64,000 nucleotides of DNA from Scalindua sp964344685 (GTDB lineage Bacteria > Planctomycetota > Brocadiia > Brocadiales > Scalinduaceae): assembly GCA_964344685.1 (NCBI GenBank), contig CAYFOK010000001.1, forward strand, positions 310,001 through 374,000, in the 5' to 3' direction. Positions 25,749 to 36,302 of the stretch are shown one piece after another (the stretch's first letter is position 1; each line of letters begins with the position of its first letter). The position numbers and the translations under genes were made by a program. A model generated the notes under the pieces. The model worked only from the letters and a program-made list of their open reading frames with translations. It ran no database searches and was not told the DNA's origin.

Positions 25749-27113
25749 ATGGACAAGAATAGTCTTTGTGAAAATTTAGCCAAACATTTAGAGATTATTA
25801 CTAAATGTTCAATTACAACCAAACTGGGTACAGTTTTGTTGGCAACTATCTTAGAATCGCGCTATCCGTACGTATATCCAAGGGACAGTGCCTGTGCCGC
25901 CACTTTGTTTAGACAGATGGTGGAAAAAGACCTTGATCCCAATGAAGACGCCTTTAAACTCTTGAAGGGTTTAGCCAAGTTTATCTCTTCTGTTCAGGAT
26001 GAGAGTGGAGAGTGGGTACAGCGTTATGGATTGAACGGACAGAAAAAAGCTATATACATTCAGGAGGACAATACGGCATATGGAGGTATTATCCTGGCTC
26101 AATATTTATTGTCATGCCACTTCCGCCAGGAAGAACCGGCTGAATTTGAGGATTATCTCAAAAAGATAAAAAAGGCAATCCAATTTGCAGTTAAACATTT
26201 TTATAGAGAGGAAATATTCCTTTTTTTCTCTACAACAAGTGTACACGAATCAGCAATTGAGAAGGGGTATAGTGTGTGGGTAAATCATGTCTATATACTT
26301 TTCTTTAATCTCATTGCCCAGCTTACCAGAAAATTCAATCTGAAAGATTATTTTGCTGATGAACTCTCATTCAAATGCCGTTTCTGTCAATCAGTACATC
26401 GGCGCTTTATCCTGAATGAACGCTTTGTCAGGCGCATAACTAAGGACGGAACTTTTGACTTGAGGCCGGATATCACAATAATGAGCCCGGTTTACTTTCA
26501 ATGTAAAGAAGACCATTGTGATTCCTGCATTCTGGATGACAACCAGAATATTATAACAAATTCTATCAATTTTGTTGTAGATAACCTATGGGACCCTGAA
26601 CTTGGTATGCTGCAAAGATACCTTCCTTTTACAGAGGATATAGAAACCCATATACATGCCGGAAACGGACCCTGGGTCCAATATACGGCAATGCTGGCTC
26701 AATATTACTATAGAGAAGGCGAGATTGAAAAAGGAGATAACATTCTTAAGCAAATCGACACGTATTGTACTGACGAAGGATATATTCCGGAACACTTGAG
26801 TACTAAAAGAAGATTTGAAGAATTTATCAGTTTGGAATGGGAGGTCGGTCTAGATGCGAAAAAAGAGTTTCATCCTGATATCTTAATTCCCAACCTATCC
26901 TATGACTTTATTGTAGAGGAGCTTTTCTTTATGAAAAAAAGTTATGACCAGATCAGGATAGCTATTGATAAGGAAAATAAAAAGGTCATCCATTTCGCTG
27001 TACCACTTATGTGGTCTCACGTGGAGTACGCCAGGGCTCTCATTGCCCGTTATGAATACATAACTACCAGTGGTTCCATGGTAGAAACCAAATCTCCTCA
27101 GTTAGTTCAATAA
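25749..27113 (+). CDS. GH15-like six-hairpin glycosidase
   Basis: This is a 454-residue cytoplasmic protein (no signal peptide). It has the alpha/alpha-barrel features of glycoside hydrolase family 15: RYPYVYPRDSA near residue 40, GEWVQRYGLNG and EDNTAYGG about 90-115, HAGNGPWVQYTAMLAQYY about 305, GYIPEHLST, and PLMWSHVEYARALIA close to the C-terminus. GH15 covers glucoamylase, glucodextranase and trehalase activities; the exact substrate cannot be told. It could act on stored glucan; glgC lies in the same window but far away. Confidence 0.85.
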   Translation: MDKNSLCENLAKHLEIITKCSITTKLGTVLLATILESRYPYVYPRDSACAATLFRQMVEKDLDPNEDAFKLLKGLAKFISSVQDESGEWVQRYGLNGQKKAIYIQEDNTAYGGIILAQYLLSCHFRQEEPAEFEDYLKKIKKAIQFAVKHFYREEIFLFFSTTSVHESAIEKGYSVWVNHVYILFFNLIAQLTRKFNLKDYFADELSFKCRFCQSVHRRFILNERFVRRITKDGTFDLRPDITIMSPVYFQCKEDHCDSCILDDNQNIITNSINFVVDNLWDPELGMLQRYLPFTEDIETHIHAGNGPWVQYTAMLAQYYYREGEIEKGDNILKQIDTYCTDEGYIPEHLSTKRRFEEFISLEWEVGLDAKKEFHPDILIPNLSYDFIVEELFFMKKSYDQIRIAIDKENKKVIHFAVPLMWSHVEYARALIARYEYITTSGSMVETKSPQLVQ

Positions 27114-27308
27114 TATAGATTTTTGTCCCAGGTTTCACTCCAGGTTTGTGCAGTAGTAAGTCTTACTCGCTGTTTTCTATTGTTTATCGTAGAGTCTTGC
27201 CTGTTGCGGTGGCGTTGACTACAGTTAATTTTGATGCAATTTCTAAATCCACATAATTATGCTTGTGAGGATAAGAACAAACTGTCCTCACTCTTCCTGA
27301 TAAATTGA

Positions 27309-28448
27309 TTATCCAAACTTGTCTTCTTTGAGCTTCTCTTGAATCTCCTCTATTTCTTTACGGCTGTTAATTATAGCTTCAACGCAATCTCTATCCAGTT
27401 TTTCACCAGCCATTTTTTTAAGCATTTCAAATGCCTCGTCGTTACTCCATGCCTTTTTATAAGGACGATCACTGGTTAAAGCATCAAAAACATCTGCCAC
27501 GGCAACTATACGTGCCTCTAATGGAATCTGTGACCCTTTCTTTCCCTCCGGATACCCCGTTCCGTTTACCGCTTCATGGTGGAACTCGGCAATATTACGT
27601 AATACGCTGAGGTAGTCAAAATGGCCAAGGCCAAAATTACTGATCAGGTCATCAATTATTTCACGACCCCTGCGCGCATGCGAACGCATAATTTCAGTTT
27701 CTTCCTGGGTGAGTTTTCCGGGCTTAAGCAAAATGCTGTCAGGGATACCCACTTTGCCAATATCATGTAGTGTCGAAAATGAGAGAATGTGTTCAATATA
27801 AGAGTCATCCAGATTATATTTGTGCGCCAGACATAAAGCGATTAACCGGGAGTAACGGGACATGCGATCCAGGTGACAGCCTGTCTCAGTATCACGGACA
27901 TGAGTAATGTGTTCAGTTGTCTTCACTGCTGCTGTCAATGCATGCACGGATTCCATCTCGTTGACTACAAGAAGAGAAATCAGGTGACCTACAATGTCCA
28001 ATTCATGGAGTACATCATCTGTAAAGACATCTGTCCTGTCGGAATTAAAAAAGATAAAACCTGAGAACACACCATTATCAAAGAATGGCAAGGTATAACT
28101 GGCCGCATAACCATCACGTCCCAGGCGTTTAAAATTCCCACAATTGTCATTTTCAAACGTAACCATATTATTAATCACACGGGGCCGCCCCTTATCGAGC
28201 ACTTCCTTCAACGAAGGAAGATCTTCCAGATGTGCCTGAGAATGATGCCAGGAATTTGGATGATCGCTGCTGTCTAAATAAGACTTGAGCAGTGTGGTAG
28301 CCGGATCATATATAGTAATAGCAATCCGGGCCAGGAATGGGAAATACTGTTTGATCGCATCATGCGTACATACCAGTTTCTCCTTCAAAGTAAGGTTTTT
28401 ATTGAGTGATTCCAGGATATCTTTATGTGCAAAACTGGTATTAGTCAT
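27309..28448 (-). CDS. GAF-HD-GYP c-di-GMP phosphodiesterase
   Basis: This is a 379-residue protein. A GAF domain covers about residues 15-170. The HD-GYP domain follows with TLHDIGKVGIPDSILLKPG (His-Asp pair about residue 229), MRSHARRGREII, FHHEAVNGTGYPEG (the GYP motif variant TGYP) and ALTSDRPYKKAWS. HD-GYP proteins degrade c-di-GMP to GMP. The metal residues appear complete, so it should be active. Together with two PilZ receptors nearby it forms a c-di-GMP-related neighbourhood. Confidence 0.9.
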   Translation of the reverse strand: MTNTSFAHKDILESLNKNLTLKEKLVCTHDAIKQYFPFLARIAITIYDPATTLLKSYLDSSDHPNSWHHSQAHLEDLPSLKEVLDKGRPRVINNMVTFENDNCGNFKRLGRDGYAASYTLPFFDNGVFSGFIFFNSDRTDVFTDDVLHELDIVGHLISLLVVNEMESVHALTAAVKTTEHITHVRDTETGCHLDRMSRYSRLIALCLAHKYNLDDSYIEHILSFSTLHDIGKVGIPDSILLKPGKLTQEETEIMRSHARRGREIIDDLISNFGLGHFDYLSVLRNIAEFHHEAVNGTGYPEGKKGSQIPLEARIVAVADVFDALTSDRPYKKAWSNDEAFEMLKKMAGEKLDRDCVEAIINSRKEIEEIQEKLKEDKFG

Positions 28449-29500
28449 GATTTACAAAACAACTTTCCTGTTAAAATATCATGTTGACGTAATTGTAGCT
28501 ACCAATTTACAATTAGTGAAAATACTGTTTTTGGATATATGTAGTTTTTTCTAATATCGGCATATTTACAAAAAACTTTAGCCAAGAATAAGAAAAAATG
28601 GGTCAAATCTCCCTCTACGCTGTAAGCATTCCACTTTAACAAATTACTTAATATCAACTCTTTATCACTGAACACATTATAGTTCAACAAAAATAGTAAG
28701 TAATTTTGTTGTTTTGATGGAGAAGAATCAAGGATTATTCAGAAAAAATTTTTTTGTTAGAGCGGTAAATATACACCAATTTTTTTTATTGTTTTAAGTT
28801 AAAAACCGTATCGTAGAAATTACAAGCATTTATTTATACATTATATATATAGGGCTAAGTTACATGAAATCTTAGAAAAAACTGAAAATTGGTTGATATA
28901 AGACATTTTGGCAATCCGATTATTTTGTATAACAATTATTAGTGATTGAGTTTACGTGATTTTTTTGTTGACAATATTTTTTGCGTGTGTGATAGTGCCG
29001 CATATCACCTGCTTTCAGCAAATTCTCATAATTTTATTATATGGTGTAACAGTGGTAATGAAAAAGGAGTATCTTAATATTACCGTTCTGCATTCATCTT
29101 CATCTATTTATGCATCTTCTGCAGCACTGCATTACACATCGGTTTCATCACTTAAATTGCGTTTAAGAGTATCCAAAACGCTTCAAATACAATTATCAAT
29201 TTTTCTTGTTACGTCAATCTCCCTTTTATTCAAACGGAGAATCTTTGCATTTAGTAAAGGATGATAACGTGTTAGTTGTTTCTTAATTGTCATAACCAGA
29301 ATATCTCAGTTGGTCATCTTTAGACATTAGAAACTCCTTTGCAAATACAGGTCGCTATACTGATTTCCTTGCAAATCTGACTGTTAATGTCAGATTTATC
29401 TCTGGCGGGATGGCAAGGACTTCTTTTATACATAAAGTGCTATTATCTTAATTTTAACGTTTTTTCATAAAGAGGATCATATTTTTTTAAGGAGGGGAAT
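28449..29500. other. long AT-rich intergenic region
   Basis: About 1.05 kb between the HD-GYP gene (minus) and the large surface-fibre gene (plus). It is very AT-rich; promoters for both should be here. I see no believable gene, and AAGGAGGGG immediately before 29501 is the fibre gene's ribosome binding site. Confidence 0.45.
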
Positions 29501-32500
29501 ATGATGGGGCTTAAGTTAACGCGTCTGTTTTTTGTGGCAGTACTTACGTTGTGTGTTGCAGGCTTTTATTCTATGAGTATAAATAAGGAGTCTTTTGCCG
29601 GAAAAAAAGGTACCAGTTCGGCATCAGGCTGGAGTAGTTGGGCAAAAAATAATGATGGCAGTAGTGATGATAAGAGCAGTGATGATGGCAGCAGTGGTCA
29701 TGGCAAAAAGAAGAAGCCTAAGAAGGAGTGGAGGACTGCAGGCAACAAAAATATTGATCAAGACAAACACTTCCTGGGTACAACAGATGAAGCTGATCTC
29801 GTAATCAAGACAAACAATACTGAAAAAGCACGAGTTACGACTGATGGCAATGTGGGTATTGGAACTGGCAGCCCAACCGGAATACTCCATGTAGAGGGCG
29901 GTGAAGCTGCTGCTGATACAGACGGTACGAACGTTACGATTAAGGCTCAAGACGGTGGGCCAACCTCTGGTGTCGGAGGAAACATAATCCTTACACCGGG
30001 TTCAGATGGAGATGGGACATCTACCGGTACTGTTTACGTTGGAGAAATAGACAGCCTTGATCCACCTACACTGACACTGGATGTTAACGGACAGATCAGG
30101 ATTCGTGGCGGTTCCCCTTTTATTGGTGCGGTACTTACTTCAGATTCATTCGGAAATGCTTCATGGATGTCGGTAAATGTTAATGATGACGATTCAGATC
30201 CGACAAACGAATTAAATACAGAAGTGTCACTAATTGGAACTAAATTATATGTAACAGATGCAGGTGGTGCTAAGTTTGCAGATCTGTTAAGTCTGGTGGA
30301 TGATGCAGATTCTGACCCTGCAAATGAACGTAACGTATCTGTTGTAATAAATGGTACCATCCTGGATATCACAGACTCAGGCGGGACCATATCTACTGAC
30401 CTGAGCAGTCTTGTTGATGATGCAGACGCTGATCCTGCTAATGAGCTGCAGAATTTAAGTAGTACTGCATCAGGCACCAATCGGACAATTGCTATAACTG
30501 ATGGGACAGATACAACTATTAGTGTGGCAGATAATGATGACGATGATGAAAATGAAATTCAAACACTGAGCTTTGCCAGTCCAATTCTCAGTATAGTAAA
30601 TGGTAACACTGTTGATTTGAGCAGTTTAAACGATACTGACTGGACAGAAAATGATGGGAATGTTTTTAGAACTAACGGCAATGTAGGTATCGGTACGTCG
30701 GCTCCGGGAGCAGGATTAACTGTTGCTAACGGTCGAGCACAATTTAGTGGAAATACACTTCCAACTTCAGGTGGCGGTCTTGAGCTGGGTTATACTTCAG
30801 GAATTGGTGGTGTTATCGCATCGTTTGATCGTAGTGCGTCTACTATGAAGCAGTTGCAGTTAATGGCTTCATTCATCCAATTTAAGACATCTGGTAATGA
30901 AGCTATGAGGATTGACGAAAATCACAATATCGGCATAGGAACAGTGAATCCAGGTGAAAAACTGGATGTAACAGGTAATATTGCTGTGAGCGGAACCGTA
31001 GATGGGGTAGATATCTTGAGTCATGCAGGTAATGTCGATGCGCATCATTCTCGTTACACGGATACGGAAGCAGTTAATGCTGTAGGGCCGCATACGACCG
31101 ACACAGATGATCAGAATTTATCAGCAGCCGTTCTAACTGGAACACTGCTTCAGATGGGTATAGAGGATGGCACAGGTACCAGTGTAGATTTGGCTTCATT
31201 GCAGGATGGTACAGGTACTGATGATCAGCAATTAAGCTTTGCAGGAACAACCCTCAGTCTGGAGGACGGTGGCAGTGCAGATCTAAGCAGTTTGCAGGAC
31301 GGTACCGGTACGGATGATCAGAATTTATCAGCAGCCGTTCTAACTGGAACACTGCTTCAGATGGGTATAGAGGATGGCATAGGAACCAGTGTAGATTTAG
31401 CTTCATTACAGGACGGTACCGGCACGGATGATCAGCAATTGAGCTTTGCAGGAACAACCCTTAGTCTGGAGGACGGTGGCAGTGCAGATCTAAGCGGTTT
31501 ACAGGACGGTACCGGTACTGATGATCAGAATTTAACAGGAGCTACTCTTACCGGAACGACACTTCAAGTTGATATAGAGGGAGGAACGAGTGCTTCCGTA
31601 GACCTGGTGGGATTGCAGGATGGTACCGGCACGGATGATCAGCAATTGAGCTTTGCAGGAACAACCCTCAGTCTGGAGGACGGTGGCAGTGTAGATTTAA
31701 ATAGTTTAGGGGATGAGACAGATCCAGAGGTTGGTACAATTTCACCTGATTTTGTTCCTAAGTGGGATGGAATATCATCATCATTAATCTCTGGATCTAT
31801 ATTTGATAATGGCAACGTCGGCATTGGGACTACGAATCCAACTGAGAAGTTGCATGTCGAGGGAAAGGTTAAAATTGGAACAACATTGGAATGGAATAAT
31901 ACATCTGGAACTCAAATGGGAACTATAGATACCGCTGCAGACACCTATGGCTATCTTAGATTAAATGATGCTGGTTCTACGAAAGTGCTTATTAGAGGAT
32001 CAGGGTCGGGAGTGTCATATTTCAATGGTGGTAACGTCGGCATCGGGACTAGTAGTCCTGCTTCCAGGCTATCCATTGGAACTTCTACCCTTAACCCGCC
32101 CGGAGACATCCTGATTTCAGGAACAGTACCTCAACTTTTCTTCGAGAGATCGGCTGAGCCTGTCAACGGAAGGCTTTGGGACTTTGTGCTTAGCGGTCCT
32201 GAGTTCCATGGACGGCTGATCAATGATGCTAACAATTCAGGCACAGAGTGGTTAAGGGTGAAACGTACGGGAATGTCTGTGAACTCAGTTTCCTTCCCTA
32301 GCGGTAACGTCGGCATCGGAACGATAAGTCCAGGAGGCTTATTAGGTTTAGGTAATTCATCTACATACCTGGGTGTGAGTGGTAATAATCTGACGTTTAC
32401 GGATGGCAGCGGCATCGGGACAAAAACTCTTACCGAATTGGCAAGCGGCAGTTTGTGGACAGATAATGGAACATATATCAATGCCAATAATGCTGCTAAT

Positions 32501-33973
32501 GTCGTTGTATCGGATACAGGCAGAGTCGGCATTGGCACGTTGGCGCCATCAACCAGATTGCATGTAAGTGCTCCTCATTCTGCGTATATTACACTCGAAA
32601 GCACTGGTATTGCTAATAATGAAGCCACGTTTACCTGGTTAAATAATCAGGGTATGTCACTGTTAGGCCTCGCCGGTGCAGCAGGAGAGTTGTTAGATGC
32701 AGTCACAAGTGCCGGAGATCTCGCCTTATCTCATAGAACCGGTGGAAAGATTATACTGAGCGCTGATAGTAATCATGCAGAAGGACACCTGGCAATTCAA
32801 GAAAACGGTAACGTCGGCATCGGTACTACGAGTCCTGACGTTAATCTTGATGTAGAGGGCACAAACGCAATAATGGAATTGCATGCCACGACATCCAATA
32901 GTAATAGCGCGAGAATAAAATTGTGGAGAGCTTCAGAATCTTACTACAACGAAGTTAATAATTATGGTATGTGGAAGTCCGGTGATGATATGCTTATAGA
33001 TACAAAAACATCCCATAGTATTCTTTTTCGCCCGAATAGCACAGAGGCAATGAGAATTGATAACAATGGCAACGTAGGTATTGGGGCTACAAGTCCGGGT
33101 TCCAGACTACACGTGGAATCTGCAACAGATGAGGTTGCAAGGTTTCAAGATGATCTAGCAGATCATATCGCATTTATAAGGGTAGGATCACAATTTGGAA
33201 GTGGCCGTTTTGGTACATACGGTAACTATCCTGCTATATTACGTAATGCGTCAGATTATGCATATTATTATGATACTAACAATAACATGTCTATTCTTGC
33301 TGGCAAAGTCGGAATCGGTACGACGAATCCGCTTTCTGCCCTTCATGTAAAAATGGCAAACGCTACACCACTTGGTGGTATAGTTCTTGAGCAAAACGAT
33401 AATTCTAATACTACACAATTAATAACTGCATCTGGTGAATTTCAGATTAATACAGGAACAGCAGGAGGTGGAAGCACTCAAAGATTTGTAATTAGACACT
33501 CTGACGGTGCTGTCTTTGGAACATACGGAACGTATCATGCACCATCTGATTTTAGATTGAAAAAGGATATTACAACCATTCCAGATGCTCTGGACAAAGT
33601 GACTAGATTGCGTGGTGTAAATTATAAGTGGAAGGACGAAAGTTTTGATATGAATTCGATCCAAATGGGGTTGATAGCACAGGAAGTTGAAAAGGTTATT
33701 CCTGAAGTGGTTCATGTTGGAGATGACGAAATGAAGACTAAATCGGTAGAATATCAGTATTTAGTTGCTTTGTTAATTGAAGCAGTTAAAGATTTAAAAA
33801 ATGAGAATGATGTAGTTAAGAAGGATAGCACAATCCTAAAGTCGGAAAATGAGCAGCTCAGGCAGGAACTACTAGCAATCAAAGACAGACAGTCCGCCAT
33901 CGAAGACATGTTGTTTGCTCTGTCAACTGAACTACCGAAAGATAAGTTGGCAAAGCTTGGTATAGCAAGGTAG
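29501..33973 (+). CDS. giant surface fibre protein with C-terminal S74 intramolecular chaperone
   Basis: This is a 1490-residue protein. Residues 1-33 form a signal peptide, followed by a Ser/Asp/Lys-rich linker (about 37-75). The body holds ten copies of the (N/D)GNVGIGTxxP motif typical of tail-fibre-like beta structures, and a tandem block of three 69-residue repeats (from 31106). The C-terminus is a peptidase S74 (endosialidase-type) chaperone: APSDFRLKKDI with the predicted cleavage serine at residue 1349, GLIAQEVEKVIPEVV, then a trimerising coiled coil (about 1425-1475). S74 domains help trimeric fibres fold and then cut themselves off. A bacterial, not phage, context: probably a trimeric adhesin. 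Confidence 0.88.
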   Translation: MMGLKLTRLFFVAVLTLCVAGFYSMSINKESFAGKKGTSSASGWSSWAKNNDGSSDDKSSDDGSSGHGKKKKPKKEWRTAGNKNIDQDKHFLGTTDEADLVIKTNNTEKARVTTDGNVGIGTGSPTGILHVEGGEAAADTDGTNVTIKAQDGGPTSGVGGNIILTPGSDGDGTSTGTVYVGEIDSLDPPTLTLDVNGQIRIRGGSPFIGAVLTSDSFGNASWMSVNVNDDDSDPTNELNTEVSLIGTKLYVTDAGGAKFADLLSLVDDADSDPANERNVSVVINGTILDITDSGGTISTDLSSLVDDADADPANELQNLSSTASGTNRTIAITDGTDTTISVADNDDDDENEIQTLSFASPILSIVNGNTVDLSSLNDTDWTENDGNVFRTNGNVGIGTSAPGAGLTVANGRAQFSGNTLPTSGGGLELGYTSGIGGVIASFDRSASTMKQLQLMASFIQFKTSGNEAMRIDENHNIGIGTVNPGEKLDVTGNIAVSGTVDGVDILSHAGNVDAHHSRYTDTEAVNAVGPHTTDTDDQNLSAAVLTGTLLQMGIEDGTGTSVDLASLQDGTGTDDQQLSFAGTTLSLEDGGSADLSSLQDGTGTDDQNLSAAVLTGTLLQMGIEDGIGTSVDLASLQDGTGTDDQQLSFAGTTLSLEDGGSADLSGLQDGTGTDDQNLTGATLTGTTLQVDIEGGTSASVDLVGLQDGTGTDDQQLSFAGTTLSLEDGGSVDLNSLGDETDPEVGTISPDFVPKWDGISSSLISGSIFDNGNVGIGTTNPTEKLHVEGKVKIGTTLEWNNTSGTQMGTIDTAADTYGYLRLNDAGSTKVLIRGSGSGVSYFNGGNVGIGTSSPASRLSIGTSTLNPPGDILISGTVPQLFFERSAEPVNGRLWDFVLSGPEFHGRLINDANNSGTEWLRVKRTGMSVNSVSFPSGNVGIGTISPGGLLGLGNSSTYLGVSGNNLTFTDGSGIGTKTLTELASGSLWTDNGTYINANNAANVVVSDTGRVGIGTLAPSTRLHVSAPHSAYITLESTGIANNEATFTWLNNQGMSLLGLAGAAGELLDAVTSAGDLALSHRTGGKIILSADSNHAEGHLAIQENGNVGIGTTSPDVNLDVEGTNAIMELHATTSNSNSARIKLWRASESYYNEVNNYGMWKSGDDMLIDTKTSHSILFRPNSTEAMRIDNNGNVGIGATSPGSRLHVESATDEVARFQDDLADHIAFIRVGSQFGSGRFGTYGNYPAILRNASDYAYYYDTNNNMSILAGKVGIGTTNPLSALHVKMANATPLGGIVLEQNDNSNTTQLITASGEFQINTGTAGGGSTQRFVIRHSDGAVFGTYGTYHAPSDFRLKKDITTIPDALDKVTRLRGVNYKWKDESFDMNSIQMGLIAQEVEKVIPEVVHVGDDEMKTKSVEYQYLVALLIEAVKDLKNENDVVKKDSTILKSENEQLRQELLAIKDRQSAIEDMLFALSTELPKDKLAKLGIAR
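31106..31726 (+). repeat. three tandem 207-bp repeats inside the fibre gene
   Basis: Unit starts (GATGATCAG) lie at 31106, 31313 and 31520, a period of exactly 207 bp (69 codons). Copies 1 and 2 are nearly identical; copy 3 is more diverged in its first half but shares DGTGTDDQQLSFAGTTLSL. The frame is kept, so copy number changes would lengthen or shorten the fibre. Confidence 0.9.
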
Positions 33974-33977
33974 GCAT

Positions 33978-34160
33978 AGGATTTAATATTGTAGATTGAA
34001 GATTACGGCCAGCGAAGGCGCGAAGTATTAATAAGTGAGCTAAAGTTTAAAGTGAACTAAAGTGACTAAAGTTAAAGACAAGAACCAATGTTAAGGAATG
34101 AAAAGACTAAAAAAACAGAAAACTTTGGCCACGGATTTACACTGATAAACACTGATGTTA
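33978..34160. repeat. dispersed intergenic repeat, copy with AGTGACTAAAG tandem motif
   Basis: The segment starts with ATTTAATATTGTAGATTGAA, shared with 23310 and similar to 24964. It contains tandem short units (GTGAGCTAAAGTTTAAAGTG, then AACTAAAGTGACTAAAG) and ends with GGCCACGGATTTACAC, which matches the end of the copy at 24913-25030. Confidence 0.6.
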
Positions 34161-34207
34161 AAAAGAAAAAAAAGAGGAATTTATACACTGAATTCAAAGA
34201 CAAATAA

Positions 34208-34239
34208 AAAAGGCTTCAGGAAAAATCCTGAAGCCTTTT
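34208..34239 (-). terminator. terminator of the tRNA-Met gene (bidirectional)
   Basis: AAAAGGCTTCAGG pairs perfectly with CCTGAAGCCTTTT (13 bp) around a 6-base loop. The A/T ends give U-tracts on either strand. It lies 5 bp beyond the tRNA 3' end. Confidence 0.9.
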
Positions 34240-34244
34240 ATAAT

Positions 34245-34321
<77 letters not shown>

Positions 34322-34334
34322 TCCAAGTAAATTA

Positions 34335-34363
34335 ATAATATATCAGTATTTTTAATCTGTCAA
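34335..34363 (-). promoter_or_regulatory. sigma-70-type promoter of the tRNA-Met gene
   Basis: On the minus strand a perfect -35 (TTGACA, 34363-34358) is followed by a 17-bp spacer and a -10 of TATTAT (34340-34335). The -10 ends 13 bp before the tRNA 5' end. Spacing and sequence match the housekeeping consensus. Confidence 0.85.
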
Positions 34364-34545
34364 ATAGAAAATTTGAATGATAGAAAATCTGGATTATGAA
34401 ATAAATTTAGAATGACAATTCCTGAAAAGGTTTGCTCTAAGGAAGGCAGGAATACAGGAAATATTTGTGATATAAAAAGCAGCGAATTCAACAAATAGTG
34501 TCAGGATCAGTGATCATACTGTAAATCATGGCCAGGAAATCCTTT

Positions 34546-36261
34546 TTACATCCTTTCGGGTGCTTTAAGGCCTAGTATGCTTAATCCGTTCTTTATCACC
34601 TGCCTGACTGAATCGACCAACAGTATCCTCGCTTTTTTGAGCTCGGTATCGTCAATAAGTATCCTGTGGTGCTGGTAGAATCTGTTGAATGTACTGCAGA
34701 GGTCAAGCAGATATTTGCTGACTATTGACGGTTCACAGTGCTGTGCGGCACGTATTATTGTCAATGGGAAGAACTCAAGCTTCTTGACTAACAGCAGTTC
34801 GTCATCTTCTTTAAGGACGTCGTAGTTTATCTCATTTGTTGGTGCCTCTCCGCATTTCCTCAGTACACTGCAGAGCCTTGCATGTGTGTACTGAACGTAT
34901 GGGCCTGTCTCACCGTCAAAATTAAGGATTTCGTCCCAATCGAACAGTACATCCTTAACCCTCTTCGTGCTCAGCTCTGAGAAGATTATAGCGCCAATGC
35001 CTACCTCATTTGCCACCTCATCTTTGTTTTCCAGGTCGGCATTTTTCCCCTCTATAATTTCTCTGGCAATCTTACACGACTCGACCAGCAGATCCTCAAG
35101 CAGGATAACCTTACCTTCACGTGTAGACATCTTCCCACCCTTGAACTTGATCAGGCCAAAATCTACGTGTACGCAATCGTGCACCCACTCATATCCCATT
35201 AGCTCCAGGACCTTGAAGAACTGTTTAAAATGCAGTCTCTGCTCGGAGCCTACGACATAGATCAATTTGTCAAAATCGTACTCACGTTTTCTATATTCAG
35301 CGGCACATATGTCCCTGGTGGCATACAGGCTGGCATCGTCCTTCTTTCTCAGAATACAGGGAGGCATGTCGTATTCTTCAAGGTTTACTATAAGGGCTTC
35401 CTCACTTATCTCAGACAGACCCGCATCTTTGATCCTGTTAACGGTATCATCGAGCTTGTCGTTATAGAAACTTTCGCCTGCATACGAATCAAATGTTATG
35501 CCCAGTTTTTCATATACCTTTTCGAACTCGGACAGACTGATATCTTTGAAGTATTGCCATGTCTTTTCAGCCTCTTCATTTCCGTTTTCCAGCTTTTTAA
35601 ACCAATCCCTGGCCTCATCTATCAGAGCAGGATTGTCCTTTGCCTCCTTATGGAACCTGACGTACAGCTCATTAAGCTTGCTGATGTCTAGTCCAGTATC
35701 TTCTATCGAACCCCGGTCCTTAATACCCGGGCCCCAGTTTTTAAAGGCAACGATCAGCTGTCCGAATTGAGTGCCCCAATCCCCCAGATGGTTTATGCCG
35801 ACACATTTATATCCCAGGGTTTTGTATATATTGTGAATTGCGTTTCCTATAACAGCCGAACGGAGATGATGAACGGCCAGGTGTTTTGCAATATTCGGGG
35901 AAGAGTAATCAATGACGGCAGTCTTACCCGCTCCAGAATCAGAACGTCCGTAAGAGTCGGATTCGGTAAAGACCTCGTCCAGAACAGCCTTGAAAATCAT
36001 CGTCCTGGAGACAAAAAAGTTCAGGTATGGGCCAACTGCCTTGATGTCCGTTATTATGTCACCCGTAGGCAGTTTTTGTGCAAGGTCGGCAGATATTTTC
36101 GGAGGAGCATTTTTTAACTGTTTCGCAATGGCAAAACAGGGAAACGCATAGTCGCCCTTGTCCAGGTCAGGAGGAATCTCTATGAAACCCTCTATCTCCT
36201 CCTCGGAAAGCGGGACTTCAGTCTTTAAAATATCTACAATGTTTTTAATAAATATATCCAT
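34546..36261 (-). CDS. argS: arginyl-tRNA synthetase
   Basis: This is a 571-residue class I aminoacyl-tRNA synthetase. The N-terminal Add-1 domain (about 1-90) is followed by SSPNIAKHLAVHHLRSAVIG, with the HIGH-type motif as HLAVHH, then SEQRLHFKQFF and KMSTREGKV in the KMSKS position. The C-terminal DALR anticodon-binding domain ends at APERM, the characteristic ArgS ending (VLGLxAPERM). It charges tRNA-Arg. Full length; no oddities. Confidence 0.97.
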   Translation of the reverse strand: MDIFIKNIVDILKTEVPLSEEEIEGFIEIPPDLDKGDYAFPCFAIAKQLKNAPPKISADLAQKLPTGDIITDIKAVGPYLNFFVSRTMIFKAVLDEVFTESDSYGRSDSGAGKTAVIDYSSPNIAKHLAVHHLRSAVIGNAIHNIYKTLGYKCVGINHLGDWGTQFGQLIVAFKNWGPGIKDRGSIEDTGLDISKLNELYVRFHKEAKDNPALIDEARDWFKKLENGNEEAEKTWQYFKDISLSEFEKVYEKLGITFDSYAGESFYNDKLDDTVNRIKDAGLSEISEEALIVNLEEYDMPPCILRKKDDASLYATRDICAAEYRKREYDFDKLIYVVGSEQRLHFKQFFKVLELMGYEWVHDCVHVDFGLIKFKGGKMSTREGKVILLEDLLVESCKIAREIIEGKNADLENKDEVANEVGIGAIIFSELSTKRVKDVLFDWDEILNFDGETGPYVQYTHARLCSVLRKCGEAPTNEINYDVLKEDDELLLVKKLEFFPLTIIRAAQHCEPSIVSKYLLDLCSTFNRFYQHHRILIDDTELKKARILLVDSVRQVIKNGLSILGLKAPERM

Positions 36262-36302
36262 TTTGTTTGCATTAATTTAGTTGTCAGTATGACGATAATC
36301 AT

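Noticed and set aside
28956..29264. 102-codon hydrophobic frame in the long AT-rich gap
   Set aside because: No ribosome binding site, no recognised family, and composition matches the surrounding AT-rich spacer.
32131..32538. 135-codon minus-strand frame inside the fibre gene
   Set aside because: Shadow of the repeated GNVGIGT coding pattern.
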